64,000 bases of DNA from Streptomyces sp. NBC_01754 (GTDB lineage Bacteria; Actinomycetota; Actinomycetes; Streptomycetales; Streptomycetaceae), in contig NZ_CP109132.1 in the NCBI RefSeq assembly GCF_035918015.1, forward strand, positions 3,844,001 through 3,908,000, read 5' to 3'. This document shows, one piece after another, positions 8,770 to 16,698 of the stretch. The number at the start of each line of letters is the position of its first letter. Position 1 is the first letter of the stretch. The notes under the pieces were generated by a model, which ran no database searches, was not told the DNA's origin, and saw nothing but the letters and a program-made list of their open reading frames with translations. The position numbers were made by a program, and so were the translations under genes.

Positions 8770-10278
8770 GTGAGCACCGAGAACGAGGGAAACGAGAACG
8801 ACGCGGTCGCCCCCGCACCGTCTGTTCCGTCCGTACCTCCCGTGCCGGCTGCCGCTCCTGAGGGCACCCCGCCAGGGGCCGACCTGCCCGGGCCCGCGCC
8901 CGTCGCCCCCACCGGCCCCCCGCCCGCCGGGCCCGCCCGCCCCGCGTACGCACCGACGCCCCAGGACTCCGCGGCACACCACGAGGGCGGCACCGCGTCG
9001 TCGTCCTCCCCGTACACCGACTTCCCGTACACCGAGCCGCAGCGGCCCGTCGGCTCGGCCGCCTGGCCGCCTCCGCCCCCCACGGTCCCGTCGTACGCGG
9101 ACGGCGGCCCCCCGCACTGGGGTGCGCCGGTGCTCGCGGAGCACGGTGCCCCGCGCAAGCGCCGCGCGGGCGGTCTGGTGGCGGCCGTGGCCGCGGCGGC
9201 CCTGGTCGCGGGCGGTGTCGGCGGAGCACTCGGGTACTGGGCGGCCGACAGCAACGGCTCCGGGTCCTCCGGTTCGACGACCGTGGCTGCCTCCAACAGC
9301 CCCAAGGACCTCAAGCGCGCCGACGGCACGGTCGCGGGCGTCGCGGCGAAGGCGCTGCCCAGCGTGGTCACCATCGACGCCCAGTCCGGCGACGGCGAGG
9401 GCGGCACGGGGACGGGCTTCGTCTACGACAAGGAAGGCCACATCCTCACGAACAACCACGTGGTGGCCTCCGCGGCGAGCAGCGGCCAGTTGACGGTGAC
9501 GTTCTCCGACGGCAAGAAGCACGGTGCCGAGGTCGTGGGCCGGGCCGAGGGCTACGACGTGGCGGTGCTGAAGCTCAAGGACGCCCCGGACGGACTGGCC
9601 CCCCTGCCCCTCGGCGACTCCGACCAGGTCGCGGTGGGGGATTCCACCATCGCGATCGGCGCGCCCTTCGGTCTGTCGAACACGGTGACCACCGGCATCA
9701 TCAGCGCCAAGAACCGGCCGGTCGCCTCCGGTGACGGCTCCAGCAGCGCGAACTCGTACATGAGCGCCCTGCAGACGGACGCCTCGATCAACCCGGGCAA
9801 CTCGGGCGGACCGCTGCTGGACGCGACCGGCGCGGTCATCGGCATCAACTCGGCCATCCAGTCGACCAGCGGCGGCGGGATGGGGCAGTCGCAGGCGGGC
9901 TCCATCGGCCTGGGCTTCGCCATCCCGGTCAACCAGGCGAAGAACGTCGCCGAGCAGCTGATCAGGACGGGCCAGCCGGTGTACCCGGTGATCGGCGCGA
10001 CGGTGACCATGGACGAGAAGTCGGGCGGCGCCGTCATCTCGGACGAGGGCGCGGGCGGGACCCCGGCGGTCACCCCGGACGGGCCCGCGGCCAAGGCGGG
10101 GTTGAAGGCCGGTGACGTGATCACGAAGTTCAACGACACGGTGGTCGAGAGCGGACCGACCCTGATCGGCGAGATCTGGACCCACAAGCCCGGCGACAAG
10201 GTGACGCTCACCTACGAGCGCGGTGGCAAGGCGTCGACGGTGGACGTCGTCCTGGGCGAGCGCAAGGGCGACAGCTGA
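8770..10278 (+). CDS. Membrane-anchored HtrA/DegP-type serine protease with PDZ domain
   Basis: The 502-residue protein has a disordered Pro/Gly-rich cytoplasmic part (1-135), one membrane helix (about 139-158, GGLVAAVAAAALVAGGVGG), a trypsin-like domain (about 185-385) and a PDZ domain (about 400-495). The catalytic triad is intact: His in LTNNHVVAS, Asp in GYDVAVLKL and Ser in NPGNSGGPLLD. It should act in quality control outside the membrane. GTG 8770 lies 9 nt after AAGGAG. No histidine kinase or anti-sigma gene is next to it. Confidence 0.9.
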   Translation: MSTENEGNENDAVAPAPSVPSVPPVPAAAPEGTPPGADLPGPAPVAPTGPPPAGPARPAYAPTPQDSAAHHEGGTASSSSPYTDFPYTEPQRPVGSAAWPPPPPTVPSYADGGPPHWGAPVLAEHGAPRKRRAGGLVAAVAAAALVAGGVGGALGYWAADSNGSGSSGSTTVAASNSPKDLKRADGTVAGVAAKALPSVVTIDAQSGDGEGGTGTGFVYDKEGHILTNNHVVASAASSGQLTVTFSDGKKHGAEVVGRAEGYDVAVLKLKDAPDGLAPLPLGDSDQVAVGDSTIAIGAPFGLSNTVTTGIISAKNRPVASGDGSSSANSYMSALQTDASINPGNSGGPLLDATGAVIGINSAIQSTSGGGMGQSQAGSIGLGFAIPVNQAKNVAEQLIRTGQPVYPVIGATVTMDEKSGGAVISDEGAGGTPAVTPDGPAAKAGLKAGDVITKFNDTVVESGPTLIGEIWTHKPGDKVTLTYERGGKASTVDVVLGERKGDS

Positions 10279-10338
10279 CCGGGCCGGGCCGTTCTCGCGT
10301 CGAGGCGGAACCGGCTGCCGGGCCGGGCCACGACGCGG

Positions 10339-10428
10339 GGCGGGCTGCCCGAGCGGCCTGAGGGACGGTCCTGAGGAACGTGAGGTCGTGGAAGCGTCTC
10401 CGTGACTTCACATCCCACCACCTCCACA
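10339..10428 (+). pseudogene. Decayed tRNA-Ser copy
   Basis: The sequence aligns along its whole length with the tRNA-Ser(UGA) at 13122: TGCCCGAGCGGCCT is identical at the D arm, CGGTCCTGAGG stands for the anticodon region, and CTTCACATCCCACCACCTCC for the T arm and acceptor. Base pairing is lost in the acceptor stem (GGCGGGC against CACCTCC) and in the anticodon stem, so it cannot be functional. Like the intact gene, it is followed by a hairpin that begins AGAAGGGG. Confidence 0.65.
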
Positions 10429-10448
10429 GGCCGGCAGACGTGCGGGTC

Positions 10449-10482
10449 AGAAGGGGCGTCTCTCATGAGAGGCGCCCCTTCT
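10449..10482 (+). terminator. 34-nt palindromic hairpin after the tRNA-Ser relic
   Basis: AGAAGGGGCG (10449-10458) pairs with CGCCCCTTCT (10473-10482), and the inner CTCTC/GAGAG also pairs, so all 34 nt are self-complementary with one T-G wobble. It would terminate the HtrA-type gene or the former tRNA transcript. The outer arm matches that of the terminator behind tRNA-Ser(UGA). Confidence 0.7.
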
Positions 10483-10826
10483 GCGTGCAGGGCCGTCCCA
10501 CCTGACGCCGGTCTGCCACACTGCGGATCCAGTGCGTGTGGACCATCTGTGGACCTGATCCTCGCCGACGCCCGGCCGCTCATCGGACGCGTCCTCGGCC
10601 GGCCGGCCCAGGCGCTCACGGGCCAGGCGACAGCGGCCCGCACGGGACGAAGCCACCGGCATGCCGTTGCCGTCCGGCGGAGGTGCGGAGCAGCCCAGAC
10701 GTTCACAAGCGGAGGATGAATACTTCCTGCGTGCCAGGTGTGCAACTCTTTACCTTGTTTTCGAGTCCACGTAACGTATACCAGTTCGCCCGTCGAGGCT
10801 GACGTCTCGGAAGAGGAAGCCTGCCC
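10483..10826 (+). other. Leader/promoter region of the glycerophosphotransferase-like gene
   Basis: 344 bp without a coding gene. The segment 10715-10800 is distinctly AT-richer than its surroundings (CTTTACCTTGTTTTCG, AACGTATACC) and probably holds the promoter. AGAGGAAG precedes the start at 10827. Confidence 0.45.
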
Positions 10827-12869
10827 ATGATGATCCGTCGGTTGTGTGAAGTCCTACGCGTGCGCGGGGTGATCGACCTGCTCCTTGTGCTCCTGCTCGG
10901 CGTCGGCTTCGTCGCGCTGCCGGTTTTCGCCCTGCTGCCGTCCCTCTGGGGCTTCGTGGCGGCGGCGGCGGTGACGTATGTGGTGGACGAGGTACTGCAT
11001 GTGCGAGCTCCGGGCTTCGTACGGCGGCTGGCGACGCTGCCTCTCGACCGCACCATGCGGTTCGCGGTTCGTACGGTGATGCTGCTCGCGCTGGCCAGCC
11101 GGATGGACACGTCGGGCGTGGTGATGGTCACGGCCCTCGCCGTCTTCAGCGGGCACCTCGCGATGATGACGCTGTACACGGCGGTGCACCACGCCGTCCG
11201 CCGGCGCCGGGTGCTGCCGCTGGTGGTGCGTAACCTCGACATGAGCGAGCTGCCGATACCGCAGCAACCGCCCGCCCTGCTGTACCGACGCCCCTTGCGC
11301 AAGCTGCTCCACCTCGACCTGCCGGCCCACGCCGGGTTCCTCTTCGCGCTCATCGCCGGCACCTGGGAGGCGGCCTACGCGGGCTTCGCGATCACCGTCG
11401 GTGTGACCGTGGTGGCCGTCCTCGCGCTGCTGCGCCAGCTCCGCAGGGCGCGCCGGATGCCCGCACGGGACGAGGTGTTCACCGCGGTCAACCGCCAGCT
11501 GGAGGTGTACCGGCCGGAGGTGGCGCTCTATTTCAGCTTCGCCTCCGTCTCCCGTGACTTCATGTACCAGGTCAACATGTGGATAGAGACGCTGGAGCAG
11601 CTCGACCTGCGTCCAGTGATCATCATCCGCGAGCGTGCCTCGTTGCGTTACCTGAGCCGTACCTGGGTCCCGGTGGTCTGCGTGCCGAAGGCCGACGACC
11701 TGGCCGAGCTCGAACTGTCCGGCGTCCGGGTCGTGCTGTATCCCGGCAACGCGGGCAAGAACGTCCACATGCTCCGCGTGGCCGAGGCCAAGCACGTCTT
11801 CATCGGGCACGGGGACAGCGACAAGCTCGCCAGCAGCAACCGGGTCAGCAAGGTGTACGACGAGATATGGGTGGCCGGCCGCGCGGGCCGGGACCGCTAC
11901 CAGCGGGTGCGGCACGCGATCAGTGACAGCGCGATCGTGGAGGTGGGCCGTCCGCAGCTGTCCCCGATCCGCCTGCACTCCGAGCACGTTCCCGGCCCTC
12001 TGCCCGTCGTCCTCTACGCGCCGACCTGGGAGGGCTGGAGCGACGACGACTGCCACACCTCTCTGATCCCGATGGGCGTCACCCTCATCAAGAGGCTCCT
12101 GGCGGAGAACGTACGGATCATCTACAAGCCGCACCCGCTCACCGGCAAGCGCTCGGCCGAGGCGGCCGCCGCCGACACGGCGATCTGTGAGCTGCTGCGC
12201 GCCGACAACGAGCGGCGCGACCCCGCGGAGGCGGAGGCCGCGGCCTCCGCCGCGCGGCCCCGGCTGCAGGAGATACAGGCCCGCCTGGACGAACTGAACG
12301 GCCAGCACGGCGGCGACGACGCCGAGCAGATGCGTGAGGCCCGGGTTCCCGACCGTTCCGGGGCGGCCGAGTGGCAGGAACTGCGCGCCGAGTGGCACCG
12401 GATCTTCTGGGAGAGCCAGGGTGCCGCGCGCCACAACGTGATCGTGGAGCAACTGCCGGACCTCTACGAGTGCTTCAACCAGGCGGACATCCTCATCAGC
12501 GACGTCTCCTCGGTGGTCGCCGACTTCGTGGCCAGCCTCAAGCCGTACGTCCTCACCAACGCGCGCGACCTGCCCGACGACGAGTTCCGGGCCGCCTACA
12601 CCACTGCGGGAGGCGCCTACCTCCTCGACCGCGGGTGCAGCCGCCTCCCGGAGATCCTCGACTCGGTCCGCGCCCCGCACACCGACCCGATGGTCCTCGA
12701 CCGCCGCACCCTGAAGGAGTACGTCCTCGGCCCCGACCAGCCCACCTCCATGGAGCGCTTCAACTCCGCCACCAACGCCCTGGCGGCGAAGGGAGAGGCG
12801 GAACAGGCCGAAGCCGCGGTGGAGGCGAACCAGGGAATCTCCGCGCTGCAGCGGACGGGACTCGGGTGA
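10827..12869 (+). CDS. Membrane protein of the CDP-glycerol glycerophosphotransferase family
   Basis: The 680-residue protein has an N-terminal membrane part (helices near residues 12-33, 34-54, 86-115 and 165-200) and a C-terminal cytosolic domain that resembles TagF/TarB-type transferases of teichoic acid synthesis. Motifs are KHVFIGHGDSDK, LYAPTWEGW, RIIYKPHPLTG and LISDVSSVVADFVAS, all typical of the family. A charged Ala/Glu/Arg-rich insertion (about 450-515) interrupts the domain. It likely adds polyol-phosphate units to a wall polymer. No other wall-polymer gene adjoins it, so the acceptor is unknown. It lies between a dead and a living tRNA-Ser gene. Confidence 0.8.
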   Translation: MMIRRLCEVLRVRGVIDLLLVLLLGVGFVALPVFALLPSLWGFVAAAAVTYVVDEVLHVRAPGFVRRLATLPLDRTMRFAVRTVMLLALASRMDTSGVVMVTALAVFSGHLAMMTLYTAVHHAVRRRRVLPLVVRNLDMSELPIPQQPPALLYRRPLRKLLHLDLPAHAGFLFALIAGTWEAAYAGFAITVGVTVVAVLALLRQLRRARRMPARDEVFTAVNRQLEVYRPEVALYFSFASVSRDFMYQVNMWIETLEQLDLRPVIIIRERASLRYLSRTWVPVVCVPKADDLAELELSGVRVVLYPGNAGKNVHMLRVAEAKHVFIGHGDSDKLASSNRVSKVYDEIWVAGRAGRDRYQRVRHAISDSAIVEVGRPQLSPIRLHSEHVPGPLPVVLYAPTWEGWSDDDCHTSLIPMGVTLIKRLLAENVRIIYKPHPLTGKRSAEAAAADTAICELLRADNERRDPAEAEAAASAARPRLQEIQARLDELNGQHGGDDAEQMREARVPDRSGAAEWQELRAEWHRIFWESQGAARHNVIVEQLPDLYECFNQADILISDVSSVVADFVASLKPYVLTNARDLPDDEFRAAYTTAGGAYLLDRGCSRLPEILDSVRAPHTDPMVLDRRTLKEYVLGPDQPTSMERFNSATNALAAKGEAEQAEAAVEANQGISALQRTGLG

Positions 12870-13121
12870 TACGCACGCGACGGTACGGTCCCTGCGGCTG
12901 TGCCGTGTGATCTGCCGGCTGCCGGTCGGCCGCCCACGTGCTCTCTGCTCCCCGGTCAGACAAACCACCGCTTCCATGCTTGGACGCCGGACCGGGGGCT
13001 GGGCGCCGTAGCGCACGCGTGAGCGGGAACGGTGCCGGTGGACCCGGCGTGGACCACGTACCCCGCGAAACGCTCGCGGCCGGTACGCTGTACCCGTTCC
13101 GTCCCCGGTGGGCGGGGCAGG

Positions 13122-13209
13122 GGTGGGTTGCCCGAGCGGCCTAAGGGAACGGTCTTGAAAACCGTCGTGGCGCGAGTCACCGTGGGTTCAAATCCCACAC
13201 CCACCGCCA
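13122..13209 (+). tRNA. tRNA-Ser (UGA)
   Basis: Acceptor GGTGGGT pairs with ACCCACC (13199-13205), followed by G and an encoded CCA. The anticodon loop reads CTTGAAAA with anticodon TGA. A long variable arm and the T arm (GTGGG TTCAAAT CCCAC) are intact. It was the insertion site of an integrative element whose relic follows. Confidence 0.97.
13153..13191 (+). repeat. Left attachment repeat (39 bp) within tRNA-Ser
   Basis: Runs from the anticodon loop to the T loop and is identical to 14956-14994. It is the core at which the former integrase recombined. Confidence 0.8.
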
Positions 13210-13230
13210 GCTCAGCGAACGCGCTGATCA

Positions 13231-13261
13231 GAAGGGGTGCCCCAACCAGGGGCGCCCCTTC
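13231..13261 (+). terminator. tRNA-Ser(UGA) terminator hairpin
   Basis: GAAGGGGTGCCCC and GGGGCGCCCCTTC pair with one wobble around a short loop, 21 bp behind the tRNA 3' end. Confidence 0.75.
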
Positions 13262-13537
13262 GTCGTGGGCCCTGTTTCACCATGCTCCGCCCGTGTGCCG
13301 CTTTGGACCATGGTGTCTGCGCCAGGCGCGGACCACGTCCCGGCATACTGCGGTGCGTTGGCACGCTGCCTACTGTTGGCCATGGGCTGCATCACCACCC
13401 CACAGCCTGTTAGCGACTTACGCCTATTGGTCGGGATGTACCTGAATCTCGCAGTTGGGTAGCTCGGTGTCCTGAGGGTTGGTCCGGATGACGCGCCGAG
13501 GGAACTCTTCCTAGGACGCCCCCCCCGCTATCCATGT

Positions 13538-13780
13538 CTACTTGATTGCTGTTGCCTCAGCAGCTTCAAGTGCTGGCTCGGTCTGGTGGTTCGCGTGTTG
13601 CTGGCTGCGGTGGATGACCTTGGCGTAGAGGCGGAACAGTACGGCGATGCTGTGGCCGGTCCGGCGGGCGACTTCGGCCGGGGAGACGCCGGACTCCAGC
13701 CACAGGGAGACGCGCGCGGCGCGGAGTCCATAGGGCACCTCGGCTGGATGATCTGTTCCACGGGGTCAGTGAGCGTAGGA
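13538..13780 (-). pseudogene. Tyrosine integrase, C-terminal fragment
   Basis: About 65-70 codons remain. VSLWLESGVSPAEV, RRTGHSIAVLFRLYAK and the tail match the C-terminal catalytic part of Streptomyces element integrases, including the Tyr nucleophile position (RLYAK). The box normally reading RHAxVSLW reads RAARVSLW, so the active-site His has become Ala. The N-terminal two thirds are missing, replaced by IS-derived sequence. It lies 330 bp from tRNA-Ser(UGA), as expected for the int gene of the relic. Confidence 0.75.
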
Positions 13781-14100
13781 CCGTTTGCCTGGTGGCGTCG
13801 TTGTGCCAGATCGCGGCGGTCAGCGTGAGGATGCGTTGCATGACGCGGGCTATGACACCTCCGGGTGAGCAAGCTCAGGTGGGCACGGGCATGGCGGAGC
13901 CATTTGGCCTCGGAGGTGTAGCCGAGTATGGCCTGCATCGTGGCGAGGGTGACCAGTTCGGCATCGCTCAGGCGGGGCGTAAGGCTGGCCGACGGGCGCC
14001 ACGGCGCCAGTCGGGATGATCCTTCAGCATGTCGTCGGTCGTCGCACAGAGTGCTGTCGCGAGGGTGTCCAGGTCGTTCCTCAGAAAACGATCTTGGATA
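13760..14100 (-). pseudogene. IS982-type transposase remnant
   Basis: Three pieces of one transposase are visible on the minus strand. The N-terminal segment (ATTDDMLKDHPDW) is separated by a 1-nt frameshift from RPSASLTPRLSDAELVTLA, with YTSEAKWLRHARAH further on. After an internal deletion comes the C-terminal piece RILTLTAAIWHND. The order and motifs match actinobacterial IS982-like elements. No terminal inverted repeats can be set with confidence. The insertion, later decayed, probably destroyed the integrase. Confidence 0.65.
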
Positions 14101-14153
14101 CCCTCGTTCTCGTCTGCGCAGGCACCCCTTGGACCACTCCACCAGGAGGACCG

Positions 14154-14543
14154 GTGTCATACCCGAAACTGCTCACGCCTGAGGAGAAGCTCGCCGACGC
14201 GAAGAAGCTGTTGAGCCTCCCGCGTATCGTCGTGATCTGCGGCTCCACCCGCTTCATGACAGAGATGAATGAGGCCGATCTGCGGGAGACCAAAGGCGGA
14301 AAGATTGTCGTCAAGCCGGGCTGTGACATGAAGTCGCCGCACGAACTCTGGTCCGATCCTGCCGAGGCCGAGGCTCTGAAGGTCCGACTCGATGATCTGC
14401 ACCGGGCGAAGATCCGGCTCGCTGATGAGGTGCTCGTAGTCGGCGACTACATCGGAGACAGCACCCGAGCCGAAATCGCCTACGCCCGGTCGCTGGGCAA
14501 GCCTGTGAGGTTCACGCACCCCGAAGTCGACCCTGACGCCTGA
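14154..14543 (+). CDS. Nucleoside 2-deoxyribosyltransferase-like small protein
   Basis: The 129-residue protein has the Rossmann-like pattern of the DUF4406/nucleoside 2-deoxyribosyltransferase group: IVVICGSTRFM near residue 25, KPGCDMKSPHELW in the middle, and VLVVGDYIGDSTRAEIAYA, where the Glu-containing loop of these enzymes lies. Related genes are frequent on actinophages and integrative elements. GTG 14154 follows GGAGG by 5-7 nt; no closer start exists. It is the one intact-looking cargo gene of the tRNA-Ser relic. The substrate is unknown. Confidence 0.7.
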   Translation: MSYPKLLTPEEKLADAKKLLSLPRIVVICGSTRFMTEMNEADLRETKGGKIVVKPGCDMKSPHELWSDPAEAEALKVRLDDLHRAKIRLADEVLVVGDYIGDSTRAEIAYARSLGKPVRFTHPEVDPDA

Positions 14544-14647
14544 CCGCCCGCTGCGACCTCGACAACCCCAGGGCCGGCAGCGCTGATCGATGCGGGAGGG
14601 CTTGAGCCGCCCGAGCGTCCTTCGCTCAGCAGTTATTCACAACTTCT

Positions 14648-14824
14648 GTGCAAGGCAAGGCAGAACTGATCACGAAGCAGGAGGCGAAGGGCCTTGAGCA
14701 AGTCGGCGGGCTCAGGGAAGCAGCGGCTCACGGTCAGTTCGATGAACTGAGTCGCGAGCGCGTCGGCCTCATGGAGCAGCAGACCAACCTCTTGCTCAGC
14801 AGGATCTCCGAGCTTCACCGGTAG
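14648..14824 (+). CDS. Possible short helical protein or gene fragment
   Basis: A 58-codon frame from GTG 14648 encodes a charged, helix-prone peptide (ELITKQEAKGLEQV, ELSRERVGLMEQQTN). No good ribosome binding site precedes it, and it may be the tail of a lost gene of the relic. I do not recognise it. Confidence 0.3.
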   Translation: MQGKAELITKQEAKGLEQVGGLREAAAHGQFDELSRERVGLMEQQTNLLLSRISELHR

Positions 14825-15197
14825 GACCGCTGGAGGCGACGGGAGCCAGCCCGTCGTGGCAGCACTGGGCCCGGCGTGGTCCGCCTGACGCCACAGAGCC
14901 GGTCAGGGGGCGGAGTGCGCAGGTCAGGCACGTACGAGAGTCTTTCGCAGCACCCTCTTGAAAACCGTCGTGGCGCGAGTCACCGTGGGTTCAACCCCGG
15001 TTCCCGGTGCGGGCCAGGGCCTGTGGGCCATGTGTGGGCCAGGATCGGCCCTGCTTCTCGGTGCCAAGTCCCCGCTCAACGAGGCGAGGTCCCGGGCCCG
15101 CCTACGGACCGCCCGTGTGTAGGTGTTCCAGCTTCCGCGAGGGGCCGGCAGGCGACCGTGGCCTACCCTGAAGTTTCACGGCGCAGGGGGAGAGGCC
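14825..15197. other. Right end of relic and flank
   Basis: 373 bp without a gene. It contains the right attachment repeat. CTGTGGGCCATGTGTGGGCC further on is a near-tandem 10-bp repeat. Nothing else stands out. Confidence 0.4.
14956..14994 (+). repeat. Right attachment repeat (39 bp) of the tRNA-Ser relic
   Basis: Identical to 13153-13191. The following bases no longer complete the tRNA (CCCCGGTTCCC instead of ATCCCACACCC), so only the crossover core was copied or kept. Confidence 0.8.
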
Positions 15198-15563
15198 ATG
15201 AACTGGTTCTGGATCGTGCTCATCATCTTTTGGACGGGCGGCTTCGCGTGGGTGGCCGACAACGTCCGGACCGCTCTGGGTAACCGGCACGAGCGCAAGA
15301 TGCAGATGCTGGAGGCGGCCAGGCAGGAGCGGTTGGCCGTCGAAGCGGCGCATCAGCCGCCGGAGCCCGTGTGCGGGTGCACGCATCATCTCGCCAAGCA
15401 CGACAAACAGGGCCGGTGCCACGAACGGGTCGAGGTGCCGACGGCTTGGGACGAGACCAAGAAGCCGCTGAGGTATGAGTCCGGGCAGTGCAACTGCCAG
15501 CAGTACGTGGGCCCGCAGCCGCTGTCCCAGGTGTTCGCCGAGGAGTTGACCGACCGCGCCTGA
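15198..15563 (+). CDS. Small membrane-anchored Cys/His-rich protein
   Basis: The 121-residue protein has one N-terminal membrane helix (NWFWIVLIIFWTGGFAWVA, residues 2-20), a short charged helix (ERKMQMLEAARQERLAVEA) and a C-terminal metal-binding-like part with CGCTHHLAKHDKQGRCHE and CNCQQY. The spacing of Cys and His suggests one zinc site on the cytoplasmic side. ATG 15198 follows GGGGGAG. I recognise the type as a conserved Streptomyces hypothetical, without known function. Confidence 0.65.
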   Translation: MNWFWIVLIIFWTGGFAWVADNVRTALGNRHERKMQMLEAARQERLAVEAAHQPPEPVCGCTHHLAKHDKQGRCHERVEVPTAWDETKKPLRYESGQCNCQQYVGPQPLSQVFAEELTDRA

Positions 15564-15890
15564 GCGGCGGCGGTACGGGGGGCGGGCTACGGTCGCCCTG
15601 TGGGTCCGTCCGTGAGAGGCGCCGGCAGCCGCCGGAGGCGGGCCAGGGCGTTCGGCCGGGCGTGCGGGGGCGTGAGGGGCCTTGAGGGCCTGGGCCAACA
15701 CGTGGCAGGCCTGAGGTTTATCGGGCGTTCGTCACGCTTGCGGGGGAATCGGGGATCCCGCACGGTTCCCCGGGGAGCCGCTGGGCATTTCTGGTTCGCG
15801 ACGTCGTGATCCAGAAGTGCCCAACAAGCCGAATCAGCCGGACTACGCGGTACCCGCAGCCAACTTCTCTTTTTTCCGGAGGAAATTGAC
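15564..15890 (+). other. Intergenic leader with hairpin 15783-15822
   Basis: 327 bp ahead of the secreted-protein gene. GGGCATTTCTGG (15783-15794) and CCAGAAGTGCCC (15811-15822) pair with one wobble around 16 nt. The hairpin ends 68 bp before the start codon, so it could be a transcribed leader structure or the upstream gene's terminator. A strong GGAGG follows just before 15891. Confidence 0.45.
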
Positions 15891-16202
15891 ATGGCACACT
15901 CCCGTACTGCTCGCGCCCTCGCCGTGGTTGCCGCTCTGCCTCTCGCCACCGCCCTGTTCGGTGGGATCGCCCTGGCCGACAGCGGATCGTTCGCGAACGA
16001 CGGTTCGAACGCCGCGGTGGCCACGATCGGTTCCGGTGGCGTCGGTGGGAACAACTCGGGCAATTCCTCCACGTCGCTCCAGCAGGCCACCGGTGACGGC
16101 GCGTCCAACCACAGCAACGCCGCCCAGGTGAACGGCTCCGCCTTCACGGTGATCGACCAGTCCACGAACATCTTCGCGGTGTACTTCTCACCGCTCTGGT
16201 GA
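15891..16202 (+). CDS. Small secreted Asn/Gly/Ser-rich protein
   Basis: The 103-residue precursor has a clear signal peptide (about residues 1-29, cut after ALA). The mature 74 residues contain no Cys and are rich in Asn, Gly, Ser and Gln (GGNNSGNSSTSLQQATG, GASNHSNAAQVNGSA), ending in an aromatic FAVYFSPLW. The spacing of Gln and Asn recalls curlin-like repeats, which would fit a surface beta-structure, but it is not a chaplin (no chaplin motif) nor a recognisable rodlin. Leader and ribosome binding site (GGAGG, 8 nt) predict high expression. It is monocistronic with its own terminator. Confidence 0.75.
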   Translation: MAHSRTARALAVVAALPLATALFGGIALADSGSFANDGSNAAVATIGSGGVGGNNSGNSSTSLQQATGDGASNHSNAAQVNGSAFTVIDQSTNIFAVYFSPLW

Positions 16203-16255
16203 GCCCCGGAGGCGGGGCGGGGGCCAGGCCCGGGGCCTGAGGAGGGGGAAGAGGC

Positions 16256-16289
16256 GTGGTGGTCCGGCGGTGCGGTGCCGGACCACCAC
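16256..16289 (+). terminator. Terminator of the small secreted protein gene
   Basis: GTGGTGGTCCGGC (16256-16268) and GCCGGACCACCAC (16277-16289) pair perfectly around 8 nt. Confidence 0.75.
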
Positions 16290-16698
16290 CGTCGCGTGGT
16301 CGCGTGCTCGGTGGTTGCGATTGAGGCCTCTGACGGCCGGTGGCGCGCAACCAGCGGTGGCGTCGGGGCCTGAGGCGAGGGCCGACCCGCCGGACTGAAG
16401 CCGGCGACGGCCGACCCGTCGGCCGTCGCCGCCGGTGGCGCACCACCGGTGCGTATGGCCGGACGGGGGCAGGTGCGCGGCGTGGGCCCTGCGGCAGCCG
16501 CCCACGCCCGAGTGGGCGTGGGGCACCCGCAGTGCGGCTCCGGGGCATGTGTACTCCGGGGACGGGGACCCTGAGTCGGCGGGGCCGCCCCTCCCCCTTC
16601 AGGAGGTCGGGCCTGCCCCACCCCTACAACCTGAGGCGGACATCGCCTCGGGACCTGGGGCCGATCCCTCAGCCCCGGCCCGCTCCTAGCGTGGAGTC
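16290..16698. other. Intergenic region with palindrome 16403-16430
   Basis: 409 bp without a credible gene. GGCGACGGCCGAC-CC-GTCGGCCGTCGCC (16403-16430) is a perfect 13-bp inverted repeat with a 2-nt centre, almost a cruciform. It may be another terminator. Promoter for the ECF sigma gene should lie near 16650. Confidence 0.45.

Larger units (their letters stand above)
13153..14994. mobile_element. Relic of a tRNA-Ser integrative element
   Basis: A perfect 39-bp direct repeat, 13153-13191 (inside the tRNA) and 14956-14994, bounds 1.8 kb that contains an integrase C-terminus, an IS982-type transposase in pieces, a small nucleotide-enzyme-like gene and a short reading frame. This is the layout of an integrated element, integrase gene next to the tRNA, after loss of most of its contents. 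Without a functional integrase it should be immobile. Confidence 0.8.

Noticed and set aside
10339..10428. A functional tRNA-Ser gene
   Set aside because: Acceptor and anticodon stems do not pair, so it is listed as a relic.
10854..13016. 720-codon frame on the minus strand
   Set aside because: Antisense to the glycerophosphotransferase-like gene and across the intergenic region; composition is typical of a shadow frame.
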